The position numbers and the translations under genes are program-made. Below, in pieces: positions 47,801 through 56,490 of a stretch of 64,000 nucleotides of DNA. A model generated the notes under the pieces. It saw only the letters and a list, made by a program, of their open reading frames with translations. It ran no database searches and had not been told where the DNA came from. How positions within the stretch are numbered: position 1 is the stretch's first letter; each line of letters opens with the position of its first letter. The stretch comes from Cyrtodaria siliqua (lineage: Eukaryota > Mollusca > Bivalvia > Adapedonta > Hiatellidae): contig JAWPHD010010201.1 in the NCBI GenBank assembly GCA_037043455.1, forward strand, positions 32,142 to 96,141, read 5' to 3'.

Positions 47801-48893
47801 GTATCACCTGGTGCCCGCCATCTGGACAGTGATGATAGTGAAAACAATGAGGACAAAGTACCGGTTCCCGTGTTCCAGCGATCATTTGGTAGTGCTATAG
47901 AAGCTGCATTGGAAGCTGCTATTGACACCAAAAAAACAGGTAAACCGATTGTTGCCAATACGGGTGTTTTTATAATCAGAAATTCCCTCTGAAAGTGATT
48001 GATTGATTGAATGTTGTTTAACGGCTCATCAACACAGTATAGGTTATTTAGAGCCGCCCCAGAGAGAGGGGAAGGATACATAGGAATCCGGGAACCGTGC
48101 CCTACTCTTAATATCGGAATAGATTCCTATGCTTCTTTAACGTGCTCGGAGGATAGACCTATACACGGGATCGCCCGGTTAACGTCCCCATCCGACGGAC
48201 GAGGCTATGGGAAAGTGTCTTGCCCAAGAACACAGCGACGAAACTCAGTGTCACCACGGAGGATTGAACCCGGGGCCTCCGGTTACAAATCCGCCGCGCT
48301 ACCGACTGCGCCACGCCAGCCCTCTCTGAAAGTGATTGCTTTATGGGTAGGAGTGTTTTGCTTTAACGACATATCTTCTGAACTTTGTCCAGTTAGGGTT
48401 GAAAAGAAGCTTATTATGGCTTTCCAATCCTGAAGAAGCACCATCTTGTCTTGATGCCTTTGAACTTGACTGTCTAATATGCCCCAAACATGTGGAATTG
48501 GATATAAATCCCACTTCCATTAAAACCTTAAATCACAGTCTATTATAAATAATTTGAGGTTGTCATTCTTAAGCCTGACGTTAAATCAAGGGGTGGACAC
48601 AAATCTATTGTACTGTGTATTAAACATAAACAAAAAGATACAAGATAGTTGCACTGACGTCCTCGAAAAGTGGCTGCTAAATAATGCAGAGTACAAACTT
48701 CCTGGATTAATTATAGTAACATTTAACATTAAATTTGATGACATGTTTCATTGCTGTTGCATAGTTTCATATATTTCCTGTAATTTTTGTAGCGGCCGAA
48801 TCGGAAAAGCCCAGTACAAGCAGTGGAAGTGGAAAGAAAAAGAAGAAGCAGCTGGTCTTATTCTCAACATCCATGGCAAGAGGAGGAAAATAG
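23787..48893 (+). CDS. RNF10: RING finger protein 10, E3 ubiquitin ligase (18 coding exons)
   Basis: RNF10 is a RING-type E3 ubiquitin ligase. In vertebrates it is linked to ubiquitylation of 40S ribosomal proteins, to MEOX2 binding and to synapse-to-nucleus signalling. Eighteen exons join in frame with GT-AG sites into 2469 nt, 822 residues plus TAG; human RNF10 is 811. Residues 1-80 are basic and low complexity. Residues 141-190 hold LNYLLNFTY and the FLQANCQF-type segment. The C3HC4 RING spans 201-242: C201, C204, C216, H218, C221, C224, C239, C242, all present. Later blocks match human RNF10 closely: KKEKG, the [15 protein letters not shown] and [10 protein letters not shown] region (525-560), [10 protein letters not shown], an Arg/Lys-rich coiled segment (614-645), a Ser-rich part, [10 protein letters not shown] and a lysine-rich end with LFSTS. 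The start at 23787 follows an in-frame TAG; an in-frame ATG at 23808 is the alternative. Intron 1 is 8.8 kb and full of repeats. Confidence 0.96.
24535..25275. repeat. G-tract repeats alternating with a TGACCAAAACAACA module
   Basis: Six or so units of 100-150 bp each pair a G-rich tract (including uninterrupted G runs at about 24550-24565 and 24669-24695) with AATTGACCAAAACAACA and AAATATGTAAAAAAAA. It lies in RNF10 intron 1. The G runs could form G-quadruplexes in the RNF10 sense strand. Proline-rich minus-strand frames here are artefacts. Confidence 0.85.
26455..28712 (+). mobile_element. Pearl-like (ACGG)n element, copy B, ~6 internal repeats
   Basis: Begins AGCTCTACTGATCAGAGATC, then CAGTAGAGCTTATGCCGTGG, then a GTCCGTCCGTCTGTCTGTCC tract. 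About six ~320-bp units starting near TAGCGACTACTCCTCTGAAA follow, and the right end is ATCAGTAGAGCT with CAAGGTCATTTACCTCTTGT. The outer AGCTCTACTGAT/ATCAGTAGAGCT form short inverted ends, and the right end carries an AGGTCA-type hairpin. Units 2-3 are interrupted by a MITE at 27187-27538. It lies in RNF10 intron 1. Confidence 0.88.
27187..27538. mobile_element. ~350-bp MITE with 5-bp target duplication
   Basis: Starts CAGGGATTTTTTTC and ends AAAAAAAACCCCTG, with CGACT on both sides (27182-27186 and 27539-27543). Removing it restores the TAGCGACTACTCC repeat unit. The inside has several TTGGGAA motifs. It is related to 51644-51993. Confidence 0.88.
28863..29174 (-). CDS. Possible small gene or exon with PIP-box-like motif
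   Basis: An open frame of up to 103 codons on the opposite strand in RNF10 intron 1. It starts [20 protein letters not shown] and contains MKRISDFFQ followed by basic residues (ERKKK), which resembles a PCNA-interacting motif except that Met replaces the usual Gln. A good donor (GTAGGT) occurs near the end (after CATTCTG), so it may be a first coding exon. Downstream exons were not found. Composition is less repetitive than neighbouring frames, but no family was recognised. Confidence 0.3.
   Translation of the reverse strand: MYGTVRPSPHFRRYRNRSSSQNASFLQIGESIMKRISDFFQVNERKKKTSDELLTVLDNQAAPCAEECNSSESAACGHCIQYNVLVSSYFWSLIGQEPIHSGR
29710..29838. mobile_element. Small TIR MITE (~130 bp)
   Basis: CATTTGAGAAAATGAAGAT at the left matches the reverse complement of the right end ATCTTCATTTTTCTCAAATG with one indel. 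It lies in RNF10 intron 1. The surrounding 29175-30500 has no other recognised feature. Confidence 0.6.
30525..31918 (+). mobile_element. Second pearl-like family: two tandem blocks with (CCGT)n
   Basis: After GGGATGACAAGTTGTCCGTC with a CCGTCCGTCCGTCG tract, about four ~160-bp units (GCCTTGTGAACACTCTAGCA ... GAAAACCAGCC) run to 31300. Then about four ~160-bp units of a second kind follow (GAAACTTTGCAGGGATGATC ... ATTTTTGGCTGAGTTA). The end has GAGAGGCTGAGCGATACAGG and GGCCTCTTGT. A start-only copy is at 25648-25741. It lies in RNF10 intron 1. Confidence 0.8.
32698..32870 (+). CDS. RNF10: RNF10 exon 2
   Basis: Acceptor TTGTTACAG, donor GTAAGT. Encodes a basic Arg/Lys/Ser-rich region ([11 protein letters not shown] ... 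KRPRPRGEF), as in the vertebrate N terminus. Confidence 0.88.
34275..34925 (+). repeat. ~640-bp dispersed repeat, copy 1
   Basis: Starts near AAGGGGGCAGTCCTCAG and ends TTAAACTGTGGAGTGCTCCC. The reverse complement, diverged, is at 58086-58728. Both ends have AGGG[G/A]GC-type termini, so short inverted ends are likely. It lies in RNF10 intron 2. The neighbouring intron sequence 32871-34270 and 34926-36010 shows only small fragments (an inverted-repeat family piece at 35587-35665, a SINE piece near 35695). Confidence 0.75.
36011..36246 (+). CDS. RNF10: RNF10 exon 3
   Basis: Acceptor TAATTTCAG, donor GTGAGT. Encodes [12 protein letters not shown] and [10 protein letters not shown], which match the human LNHLLNFTF and FNKELFLQAN blocks. 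Confidence 0.93.
36703..36793 (+). CDS. RNF10: RNF10 exon 4
   Basis: 91 nt, acceptor CTTTCAG, donor GTATGT. Encodes CQFVV ... [14 protein letters not shown], just before the RING. Confidence 0.93.
37301..37485 (+). CDS. RNF10: RNF10 exon 5 (RING domain)
   Basis: Acceptor GACTTCCAG, donor GTAGGT. The complete C3HC4 RING is in this one exon: [17 protein letters not shown]. All eight zinc ligands are intact, so ligase activity is expected. Confidence 0.97.
37831..38324. mobile_element. Tc1/mariner-like MITE, ~490 bp
   Basis: The left end CAGTGCCCTCCATAAGTCTC and the right end (reverse complement TAGTGCCCTCCATAATTCTC) match over about 54 bp, down to CATTGCATTACATG-type blocks. The left flank is TA, as for mariner insertions. 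No transposase frame. It lies in RNF10 intron 5. Confidence 0.85.
38500..38639 (+). CDS. RNF10: RNF10 exon 6
   Basis: Acceptor CTGTTTCAG, donor GTGAAA. Encodes [18 protein letters not shown] and [13 protein letters not shown], which align with the human GDTITMQLMKREKG segment. Confidence 0.92.
39336..39448 (+). CDS. RNF10: RNF10 exon 7
   Basis: Acceptor AATTTTAG, donor GTAGGT. Encodes [20 protein letters not shown], the counterpart of the human LLLASKEQVL helix. Confidence 0.9.
39577..40507 (+). mobile_element. Pearl-like (ACGG)n element, copy C, ~3 internal repeats
   Basis: Same ends as 26455-28712: AGCAGAGCTTATGCCGTGGT, a GTCTGTCTGTCCGTCTGTC tract, ~321-bp units starting about 39653, 39975 and 40296, and the right end ATCAGTAGAGCTTCAAGG with TCATTGACCTCTTGT. 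It lies in RNF10 intron 7. Confidence 0.88.
40689..40733 (+). CDS. RNF10: RNF10 exon 8 (45 nt)
   Basis: A micro-exon encoding [15 protein letters not shown], flanked by TTTTCCAG and GTAAAT; phase 0 on both sides. Confidence 0.88.
41185..41316 (+). CDS. RNF10: RNF10 exon 9
   Basis: 44 codons, phase 0 on both sides, acceptor GTTTTTTAG, donor GTATGA. Encodes [20 protein letters not shown], matching the human REEALSG helix. Confidence 0.9.
41415..42075 (+). mobile_element. Pearl-like element with ~176-bp units and DR1 motifs
   Basis: Starts TATGCCCCCAAAGGGTGGCA with GTCTGTCCGTTCGCG. About three units carry GTGTCCGCTTCATAAC, CAAATAACTTCGCACAATTG and GACGACGTGTCGCGC. AGGTCAAAGGTCA is perfect at 41609-41621 and degenerate at 41772-41784. 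An internal AT-rich stretch (41910-42025) has a ~46-bp tandem duplication. It lies in RNF10 intron 9. Confidence 0.75.
42453..42598 (+). CDS. RNF10: RNF10 exon 10
   Basis: Acceptor TTCATTTCAG, donor GTACAG. Encodes an acidic, low-complexity stretch with [15 protein letters not shown], in line with the human YLSAFDEE segment. Confidence 0.9.
42915..43270 (+). mobile_element. SINE fragments in RNF10 intron 10
   Basis: GTACAGTACTGGTTCTACCC with GGTCTCCCTCCACCACTAAA (42915-43010) and GGAGCTCGACTTGTCAATTC (43205-43270) are pieces of the family at 930-1113 and 56280-56490. Confidence 0.65.
43296..43549 (+). CDS. RNF10: RNF10 exon 11
   Basis: Acceptor ACATTTTACAG, donor GTATTA. A Pro/Glu-rich linker that ends in the conserved CFYFYQ. 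Confidence 0.92.
44093..44226 (+). CDS. RNF10: RNF10 exon 12
   Basis: Acceptor CTTCCCAG, donor GTATGA. Encodes [20 protein letters not shown] and [10 protein letters not shown], the most conserved block outside the RING. Confidence 0.95.
44505..44612 (+). mobile_element. SINE 3' fragment
   Basis: AATGTGGTGGTCTGCCTCTA, TGACCGTCATATATGGCC and a CAAACAAACAAACG tail match the 3' module at 56380-56490. It lies in RNF10 intron 12. Confidence 0.65.
44708..44825 (+). CDS. RNF10: RNF10 exon 13
   Basis: Acceptor GTTTGCAG, donor GTGAGT. Encodes [20 protein letters not shown], very close to human [17 protein letters not shown]. Confidence 0.95.
44907..45167 (-). mobile_element. Truncated SINE with 14-bp TSD
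   Basis: A diverged copy of the 48002-48323 SINE that lacks the tRNA head. AAACTGTGGAAGAA flanks it on both sides (44893-44906 and 45168-45181). It lies in RNF10 intron 13. Absence of the head with intact duplications indicates 5' truncation during insertion. Confidence 0.85.
45354..45455 (+). CDS. RNF10: RNF10 exon 14
   Basis: Acceptor TTTTTTTAG, donor GTAATT. A highly basic helix ([19 protein letters not shown]), matching the human KRKRQRQKKAREERRRERR segment. Confidence 0.93.
   Translation: MILKSAGDIDKGRREMKNEWLGRSKMRNEGNLE
45850..45987 (+). CDS. RNF10: RNF10 exon 15
   Basis: Acceptor TGTTTGCAG, donor GTAACC. Ser-rich, with SQSSSSSGH and [13 protein letters not shown]. Confidence 0.9.
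46080..46235 (-). mobile_element. Diverged SINE fragment
   Basis: GCTCATCAACACATTATTTC and CACCAGAGAGAGGGGAAGGA, then an ATAGATTCCTATTGTTC block: the 3' half of the 48002-48323 family. It lies in RNF10 intron 15. Confidence 0.75.
46285..46680. repeat. Dispersed repeat shared with 49290-49620
   Basis: Shares TGCATACTGGA, AAGGATATC, GATAGGGAAAT-like and ACCCATGAAAGATT blocks with 49290-49620, in the same order. CATACTGG and CCAGTATG at 46301 and 46393 are inverted. The class is unknown. Confidence 0.5.
47021..47103 (+). CDS. RNF10: RNF10 exon 16
   Basis: Acceptor GTCTATTCAG, donor GTATGT. Encodes AEFQSLTSP and VSFAQ, where human has FPSFAQMLR. Confidence 0.9.
47735..47939 (+). CDS. RNF10: RNF10 exon 17
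   Basis: Acceptor GTCATTTCAG, donor GTAAAC. Encodes [30 protein letters not shown] and [10 protein letters not shown], as in the human VPVPSFQNSFSQAIEAA. Confidence 0.95.
48002..48323 (-). mobile_element. Full-length tRNA SINE with perfect 15-bp TSD
   Basis: On the minus strand: head GGCTGGCGTGGCGCAGTCGG, TTTGTAAC anticodon region, GGGTTCAATCCTCC B box, body with CTTGGGCAAGACACTTTC, and an (AATC)n tail. CTCTGAAAGTGATTG is repeated exactly at 47987-48001 and 48324-48338. The perfect duplication and intact promoter boxes indicate recent insertion. It lies in RNF10 intron 17. Confidence 0.93.
48793..48893 (+). CDS. RNF10: RNF10 exon 18 (C terminus)
   Basis: Acceptor TTTTTGTAG. Encodes a Ser/Lys-rich tail [14 protein letters not shown] and ends at TAG. 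The human end is KKQKQKLLFSTS plus a few residues. Downstream AATAAA motifs at 49416, 49751 and 50641 are candidate polyadenylation signals; which one is used cannot be told. Confidence 0.92.
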
Positions 48894-49289
48894 TCTTCAC
48901 TTGTGTCATGAGCTTGAAAACATCGGAGGAAAATACTGCACTGGAGTAATTAACTTGAACATTTTGGAAGAAAACAACACTGTGTTTAAAAAACATGACA
49001 CTATTCAAGGAGAAATGGACTTAAATTGTGTAATCAACATGAAAACATGCTTAACCCGAAAACATTGGAGGAAAATAAGACTTCACTGGTGTTACAAACA
49101 TGCAAAAATTGGAAGATGATAGACTGTACATGTGAATAAGCATGAAAACTGGAGGAACATATGCTGTAATAAATGGGCAAACATTGAAGGCAATTTGTGT
49201 AATACTTTAGACATGCAAACACTGCTTTTATACTTGTAGATAATGTGTAAACATTTATGTGCTTCCATCAGTGTAACATCTTTGTATTC

Positions 49290-49620
49290 TTGCATACTGG
49301 ATAAAGGATATCCCCCATTTTACAAGAGTGCTGGAAAATACACATGGGGGCCGATAAGTCGTGTGCATCAACAACGATTTTGGTAACATCAACAATTGTA
49401 CGACGTCATTGTGTAAATAAAGATAGGACATGTTTATTATTGGTAAAGTAAATGCATCAAGTCAACGATATGCAGGAAAAGGAATGCTGAATTATATATG
49501 ATAATCCAGTTTTGATAGGGAAATCCAACCCTTGATATAACTGTTGGAATTTTCGTTCTTCACCGGAAACCCATGAAAGATTTTATAATCTTGTGATAGT
49601 ATGCAATGTGAATCTGTAAC
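49290..49620. repeat. Dispersed repeat, second copy
   Basis: Partner of 46285-46680 (TGCATACTGGATAAAGGATA ... ACCCATGAAAGATTTTATA). It lies downstream of the RNF10 stop and could be within the 3' UTR. The stretch 49621-51640 is AT-rich with no gene recognised. Confidence 0.5.
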
Positions 49621-51643
49621 AGAAATGGTTCAGCGTACCATGCATGTTGTTGGAGACTAATGTTTATGAAACGTGTCTAGCTTAGGTCAGTTTTTGTTTT
49701 AATTATTTTATAGATTTTTTCAGTAAAATTTAAGGACAAGGCGGATATGAAATAAAAAGGAAAATGTTCTTCCTTCACGCAAAAATCTTTAATAAACATC
49801 CAAGATTAGGAAAATATAGTTCCCTTGGTTGGGTATAAATTCATTTTTTTAACTTCAAAGGCCATATTTCTTCAGAATTTCTTATTTTTTGTTTCCCAAA
49901 TTTACGGAGGATCAGTAGGGCCTTACATTTTATGCAGTTGAATTTTGTGATAACATCGATGGAAGTAACTTGTGTTACCATTAGTTATGCATGACAGGAG
50001 GACAACCTAGTATGTATCAAATGTTTCTTGACCTATGTTTTATTATTTATTTTCAAACATTACCATCATTAATAGTGTATATGTTAAACCAAACCGTTAT
50101 AATATTGTATCTATTAATCATTCAGTTTATATGCAAACTCTCCTCAGATTATTTAGTTTTCATTTTTTTTTTGTGAAACAACTGCATATCTGTCAGGTCT
50201 GCTAGTGAGATATCGTCATTAAAAAGAACAGGGCCCTGTTTTATTAAACATCTTACGATAAGTCTCAAATTTTAAGATCTTTCACTTTTTTCACCTAAGC
50301 ATTCATTGTAAACAAGTATGTGTGCACTTAGTACAGAGATATCACATGTATAAGACAATGAAATGAAATCACGTTTATTTGAAAAGTGTAATTAATAGTG
50401 AAGCATTTAAGAAATTTATTTACGATCAAAATGGTCGTTAGTTGTTTCATAAAACGGGGCCCAGGTGTGCTTGCTGTTGTTTTACATCGTGAAGAATAAT
50501 GTTCATGGTACCACAGCAAATCATAGAGTAGAAATTATTTGAGCAATTGCTTGGCTTGAGTTTTGCTTATACATTGTTTAGTTTATTAACTTATAAATGG
50601 CATTCAATCTCAAGACATTGCATGATGTATCAGATATATGAATAAAGTTAGGATATTAATTTACCCATCATAGCTTCAGTATTATCAGAGGTAATATATG
50701 GTCCAATGTTATGATATGGTCTTGCCTTGCTGCAGTATTCTAACAGATACAATGTTTACATAAAAAAAAAGTTCAATGGATATGTCACAGATGTAATGTC
50801 ACGGTCTTCCACAGAAATAATTTAAGGGATTGGGGAAATTGATTTGAATATCATAGGGTGGATGTGGGAGGGAGTTGCCCCTCGAGTGACACAGTATGTT
50901 TAGGGATCATGATCTGTTTTGATGCCATTTGAAGTATATTTCAACATTTTGCAGGTTTATTGGTATTTTTAAGGGATAACGCAGAGAGGTCAAATTAGTC
51001 TAGGGGCTCAATTAAGGATTAGGGGAAATTATTTTGGAATTAAAGGTAGGGGGAATACGCTCTTAAATGCCCTGTGGAAGACCCTATATGTTGTATTCCA
51101 GGACACTTTCAAGATGTGATGAGTATCATAGGTCAATATATAATACAAGACCTGATACAGTTTATCGCAGGTCAGAAGTGTTACAGCAGTATTTAAGTCT
51201 GAGAGATATTACCGTCTTGTCATATATGCTACTAGGCCTATTTAATCATGTTAATAGAATATTAGAAAGTGATGTAAGAAACAGAGACTTAAAATATTGT
51301 TTTCTACTAAAAGTTCTTATTCGAAAAAACATCACTATTATTGTGTGAGGCATAATGAGATGTGGATAAGTTTGTGTATTGTTAGGCAGCGAATAGAGCA
51401 TGGCTACCAACCAATAGCTGTGTTTGTGTACTTCGTTGTCATGGTACCAAGATTATAAACATTTCATGTGGCACAATTTGAACAGCTATTAATGAAAATG
51501 TTCTACATCACTTTGAAAATGATTTAAGAACATGTATTTACTTAGTGATTTGAGAAGTATATGATTTATTATGTTGTTGATTTACTGTATATCAGAAATG
51601 AATAACGCATTTTTAGCAAAGGATGCTTTGTAAAGGGTTAAAG

Positions 51644-51993
51644 CAGTGTTTTTTTTATGTGTTTTGTGAATGCAGCCTGTGCCTGTGCCATTGTGAAAAA
51701 TAGCGGCATTTTTCTAGAAATTGTGAGAATTATGAAATATTATAACAAAAGAAAAAGAAACTTATTCACTTTTAATTTCACAGTTTAATATCCCTTGGTT
51801 TTAAGTTTTGTTTTGGTAAATACAGACTAGTTTTAACACCAGCGTATATTACTGGTCTGTATTTGCCCTAAAAATAGTGTGTTTTTTTCAGATTGTGAAT
51901 TTTTTGGATATAATTGTGAAAAAAGTATACTTTTTGGCATTGTGAATGGGGCCGAATAACAACGGCCCCAAATTAGGCATAAAAAAAACACTG
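51644..51993. mobile_element. ~350-bp MITE, TAAAG target duplication
   Basis: Ends CAGTGTTTTTTTTATG and CATAAAAAAAACACTG are inverted. TAAAG flanks both sides (51639-51643 and 51994-51998). The inside (ATTGTGAATTTTTT, TTTTTGGCATTGTGAAT, GGCCGAATAAC) matches 27187-27538, the same family. Confidence 0.88.
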
Positions 51994-52829
51994 TAAAGGG
52001 ACATGAGGCAATCTTGAAGTTTGTATCAAACATTTAACTCAGCCTCCTGATTTATTAATCCTGAATGATTTTGGCTTTAAACCTTCTTAAATATATTCGA
52101 ATACAAATTAGATTTTTCTTCATTATTCTTCCATGTTTGAATACATTATTGGTGTCAGAAATATAATCAACAGTTAGTAATATGCAAAATAATTTGCTTT
52201 ATACTATTCTTATAATTAATATTAGTGATTGAACAAATGCAGTTCATACAGAAAAACTAACGGGGGCGCTGCGAGTTTTAACAAAATCAAGATTGCCGTG
52301 GATTTGTTGTTGATGAGAATGTTGACCTACCATGTTTGTACCAACATGGAAAGCCACATTGCGATCTGTTCCGGATGTTATCATGGATTGTAAGGACTAA
52401 CAATCATTTCATGTAATGCATATTTATTTACTGTTTATTATGCCCTTTTGAGTTGAAAAGTTGTTCCATTTGTTATAAAAACATTAAAAAATAAAGCGAA
52501 AAAATAAAATTGTTTTATAATTTTTGATTATTGTCCCTATTATTTAAAACCCGAAAGTTACTTTCACAGTAACAAGAAATCCAATACAGACTGTTTGAAA
52601 GAATGCCTTTATTTTTATAAAACAATGGTATATATAATTCTATTGTATAATAAACATTTTAAGTAAATAAGTAATTTGCTGCATATTCACTTTCCATCTA
52701 TGTCATATACATTCTATGATTTATTTATGCATGAAGTGCACACCATGAAGTGCACACTTTTTCACAATATTTCACACAAAACAAAATCAAATATTAAAAG
52801 GAACTGTAGGGCTATTGTAAAGGATGCAT

Positions 52830-53160
52830 AGCCTAAGTGTCATTTGTGCTCATTGACTAGATCAAAACAAGAGCACTGCCTAGCGGTGCATATACACCCG
52901 TCGTTTCCTCGTTTGATACCTTATACTTTGAAGTCATTTGGCAAGATTAAGTTCCAGGTTAAAGCTTTTTCAAGAGGAAATAATTCCAAATATATGGGCC
53001 TTTTTCAGATCTATTCATTGGGTCATTCTAAAGTTCCATTGTAGACCCTGTAATTTGAAATTTACAATCACTTGTCAGCTAAAAGTGAACGGACGGACAG
53101 ACAACGCCACAATATAGTACGTCTATACGAGCTGATAATAATGGCTTTTTCGTGTATACT
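52830..53160 (+). mobile_element. Degenerate pearl-like remnant
   Basis: CAAGAGCACTGCCTAGCGG at the left, and AACGGACGGACAGACAACGC near the right, with no tandem core left. Sequence 51999-52829 has no gene; 52600-52700 is duplicated at 54508-54600. Confidence 0.5.
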
Positions 53161-53204
53161 ATTCAAAAAAATATTTCGTGTATATATATTCAAAATAATT
53201 ACTA

Positions 53205-53260
53205 GACGGGCGCCATATAACCATTCATGTGTGCGCCTTAAAACCCCAATTCAATTAGCA
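53205..53260 (+). mobile_element. Retroelement 3' tail fragment
   Basis: GGGCGCCATATAACCATTCA and GCGCCTTAAAACCCCAATTC match the 3' end of the insertion at 60843-61254 and end in an ATTCAATT-type tail. Confidence 0.6.
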
Positions 53261-53711
53261 ATTATTAAAACATACATGGGACCTCAAGAAGGCACTTTTG
53301 AATTTGAACACCCACCCATTGATGCAAATTTAGTTAAGAACCAAATTTCAGGTTCATTCATAGTCTTTTTAGATGTTTATTAAATTGCCATCTTGGGGTC
53401 CCGGGTATGTTTTAATGGAGTAGCCCTAACATTAATCATTCTTTAATCATTCCGAAATTGTATTGAAACACAGATCCCTTGTAACAGATAAATAACGCAA
53501 ATTTAACATAAGCTTTTTAAAAGTAACATTTATTAAAACGTGTATACGTAAAACACAAAATATCTTCAGGGTTCAAATTTAACACTTGTTTACTTGCTAA
53601 ATGCAAGTAGTTGTGTGCAGATTGCAAGTAGAAAATATTAGCACTTGCTAAATGTTGCAAGTAATAAACGAAACCAATCTACATTTATTCACTAAACATA
53701 TTCATCCAACT

Positions 53712-53820
53712 AGGGTGGCGGGAGGTGTACAGTACTGGTTCTACCCAGGAAAAGTGGGTGGTCTGCCTCCACCACAAAAAAAATCGACCGTCATATATAA
53801 CCTTTTATGTGTTTGAAAAT
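53712..53820 (+). mobile_element. SINE 3' module
   Basis: GTGGCGGGAGGTGTACAGTA, GGTCTGCCTCCACCAC and GACCGTCATATATAACC: the same module as 56340-56490. Confidence 0.7.
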
Positions 53821-53948
53821 GACAATCATCCAACTTAGTAAAATAGGTACATAGTAAGTATAATTATACATGATTACTGTGTTGCATCTAGATGAGTGTT
53901 AAAATGTCATCATTTACATATATAGCATTCCTGCTACAATGATCGAAG

Positions 53949-55262
53949 CACAGGAACTGGTCACTTTTAATTTTTGCCCTCTATTATTATAATTATCTAA
54001 AGGAGATGATCGGGAAATTTTTGAAAAGCTGGTGTTCTTTTTCAGAGGTCAAGCAGACATTCGAAACAATCTCAATTACACGCACACTATATACTAACAT
54101 GCGCAGAAATGAATTTCCTATCCAACAATACCTTTCTTCCTACGATCCCTTGTAAATTCGCTGAGATATCCGAGTTCAAAGTCACCAAAGTGCAATTTGA
54201 TACTGCTCGTCGTTTGTCTATGCCCCCTACGTAAACAAATAAATTTAAATGAATTTTACCGAAAATCAAGTGTCCGTTAATTTCGGCGCAGTATGCCAGC
54301 TTCAAGTTACAATCAATTCACTAACGTAAAGCACTGATACGTAAATAAATCCATATTTTATCAGTTTGCATAGTCCGTATCACGAGAAGTCACATAACAA
54401 CGAGTATTTCGCCACTTGTTATCGGCAATAGCAGACTTTACAAATGAAACCGTCATTTTTAAATGATTTACGGGGCCGAATGACGTCATAATGCGAATCT
54501 AACAGCCTTTATTTTTATAAAACAATGGTATATATAATTCTATTGTATACATAAACATTTTAAGTAAATAAGTAATTTGATTCACGTTTCCATCTATGTC
54601 GTGAAGTGCACTTTTTATTTTTACTTTTTAATATTATCAGTAAGTAAGGAGTAAGTATACTTACTCCCTGAGAGTAAGTATACTTACTCCCTGATAATAT
54701 TAAAAAGTAAAAATAAATATTCGTGAATATATTAGAAAATACGTTTCTGGAAAAAAAAAAACATCGTAATTATTGTAATTTATTTCACTCAGCCATACGC
54801 ATTTGCAATTGCAAGATGTTAACTGGGAAGGGTTTAAACTAATGCTGGTAGAACTTGTTACCCGACCCATTTGTCATTATAATATTTCTATTGTATATAT
54901 GTGGATAATATTCTGTATGTAACACATTATTGGCAATAAAATATGTTTAAATCAATCTAACAGCTATGGTAAGTATTTTTACTTTTTAATAAGTACACTT
55001 ACTCCCTGATATTATTCTTTAATATATTAGAAAATACGTTTGTGCTTATCCATAACACTATTATAATCAATAATAGTGTTATGGATAAGCACAAACGTAT
55101 TCAAGAATAATTTTAAAAAGTTTTTTTTTTACCATAGCTGTTAGGTTCGCATTATGACGTCATTCTGAAAAAGAACACCAGCATTTTCCAAAATTTCCCG
55201 ATCATCTCCTTTATAGATAATTATAATAACAGGGCAAAAATTAAAAGTGACCAGTTACTGTG
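53949..55262. mobile_element. 1.3-kb TIR element with nested palindromes
   Basis: Terminal arms of about 100 bp (53949-54050 and 55161-55262) are inverted: GGTCACTTTTAATTTTTGCC and its reverse complement, down to GGTGTTCTTTTTCAGA. Inside lie a palindrome at 54611-54716, another at 55033-55101 (arms AATACGTTTGTGCTTATCC), and an inverted pair carrying ATGACGTCATAATGCGAA (54477 and 55140). A block at 54508-54600 repeats 52600-52700. No transposase. Confidence 0.8.
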
Positions 55263-55702
55263 AATCAAAGGCTCTACATTTTTAATTAACGCAATTCCCT
55301 TGCTTATTAACAATAGCAAGTAGAAAATTTCGGCACTTGCTTTTATTAGCAAATGGCTAAACATTAAATTTGATCCCTGATCTTAAATATATCGAAACTG
55401 TATGTGCATACAATACGCCTACGTTCAGCCACGTTTCACGAATAGTTTCTTTGATAAAACTTTGTTTTATTGTTTGACTGAATATGTAAACTGAACTGAA
55501 CCTCACACGACACTTTTATTTGGCAGCATATAGTTTCAACAAAGTCTGGACAATATTAATTTGGAATCTAGAGGCAACATACCACCTATTTTAGAGAGTC
55601 AATATGTCTGTACCTACAGTACATTAAAGCTGCACATTCTCTGTCAGTATTCTTAAAGCTAATACTTTTGATTTATTTAGAAACACATAATAAAAACACT
55701 CA

Positions 55703-56176
55703 AGTGATATGAAAACGCAACACGGGAATTTCCGCTATATTGTATATACTGCACAGTTAATTGCACATAATATTCCAAAGAAATCCCAAGATGTTTTTTA
55801 AAAAGAAAGTTGCAGTTAACTAAAGACAGGACACAACTGTGATGTTGTAGACGTTTTAATCACACTACACTTTGTAACAAGAACTTCATAAATGTTGAAG
55901 TAGCTCTTTGAAAAATTGAGCTAGTTCAGTACTGTATTTAACGTAAATAGTTTCCAAAATGTTCCATCCTAAGTTTGCTCACATGATTGAGCCAAACGCG
56001 TACTCTGTGAATAATGAAACATTGAAGGAATACTATTTGCTGTATTATTTGTTGTTTTAGTATTTTTTCCAAAAGGAAAGGTCTTACGTAGCCATGTACC
56101 ATTCGATTAAAAGCAGCATATTGTACATACAATATATAGCGGAAATTCCCGTGTTGCGTTTTTATATCACTTCAGT
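55703..56176. mobile_element. ~475-bp TIR element
   Basis: Ends share about 50 bp inverted: AAAACGCAACACGGGAATTT with TATATTG at the left, and AAATTCCCGTGTTGCGTTTT near the right. The loop of about 370 bp has no gene. Confidence 0.8.
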
Positions 56177-56279
56177 GTACAGTACAAATACAAAGCCATA
56201 TTTTCACTTTCATAAACGATGAAACGCATCCTTGGCCAGGAGAGTAAAGACGCTGCATCTACTAGTTCTCTCCACTTAC

Positions 56280-56490
56280 CGCTGCGGGTTTGAATCCCAC
56301 TATATAGGAGGTCGACTTGTCAAGTGAGAACGTGTCGATTCTTATGGATGGTGGGAGGTATACAGTAATGGTTCTACTCAGAAAAATGGGATGGTCTGCC
56401 TCTACCATAAAACAAAATTTGACCCGTCATATATTGCTTAACATGTGCTAAAAATTACGTAAAACAACATTCAAACAAACAAACATAAAA
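56280..56490 (+). mobile_element. SINE with B box and (CAAA)n tail
   Basis: GCTGCGGGTTTGAATCCCAC is a B-box-like start, then GTACAGTAATGGTTCTAC-type motifs, TGACCCGTCATATATTGC and a (CAAA)n tail. It is the longest copy of the 930-1113 family in the window. The A-box half is unclear. Confidence 0.7.

Noticed and set aside
51067..51348. 93-codon plus-strand frame downstream of RNF10
   Set aside because: No recognisable domain, AT-rich composition and no splice context.
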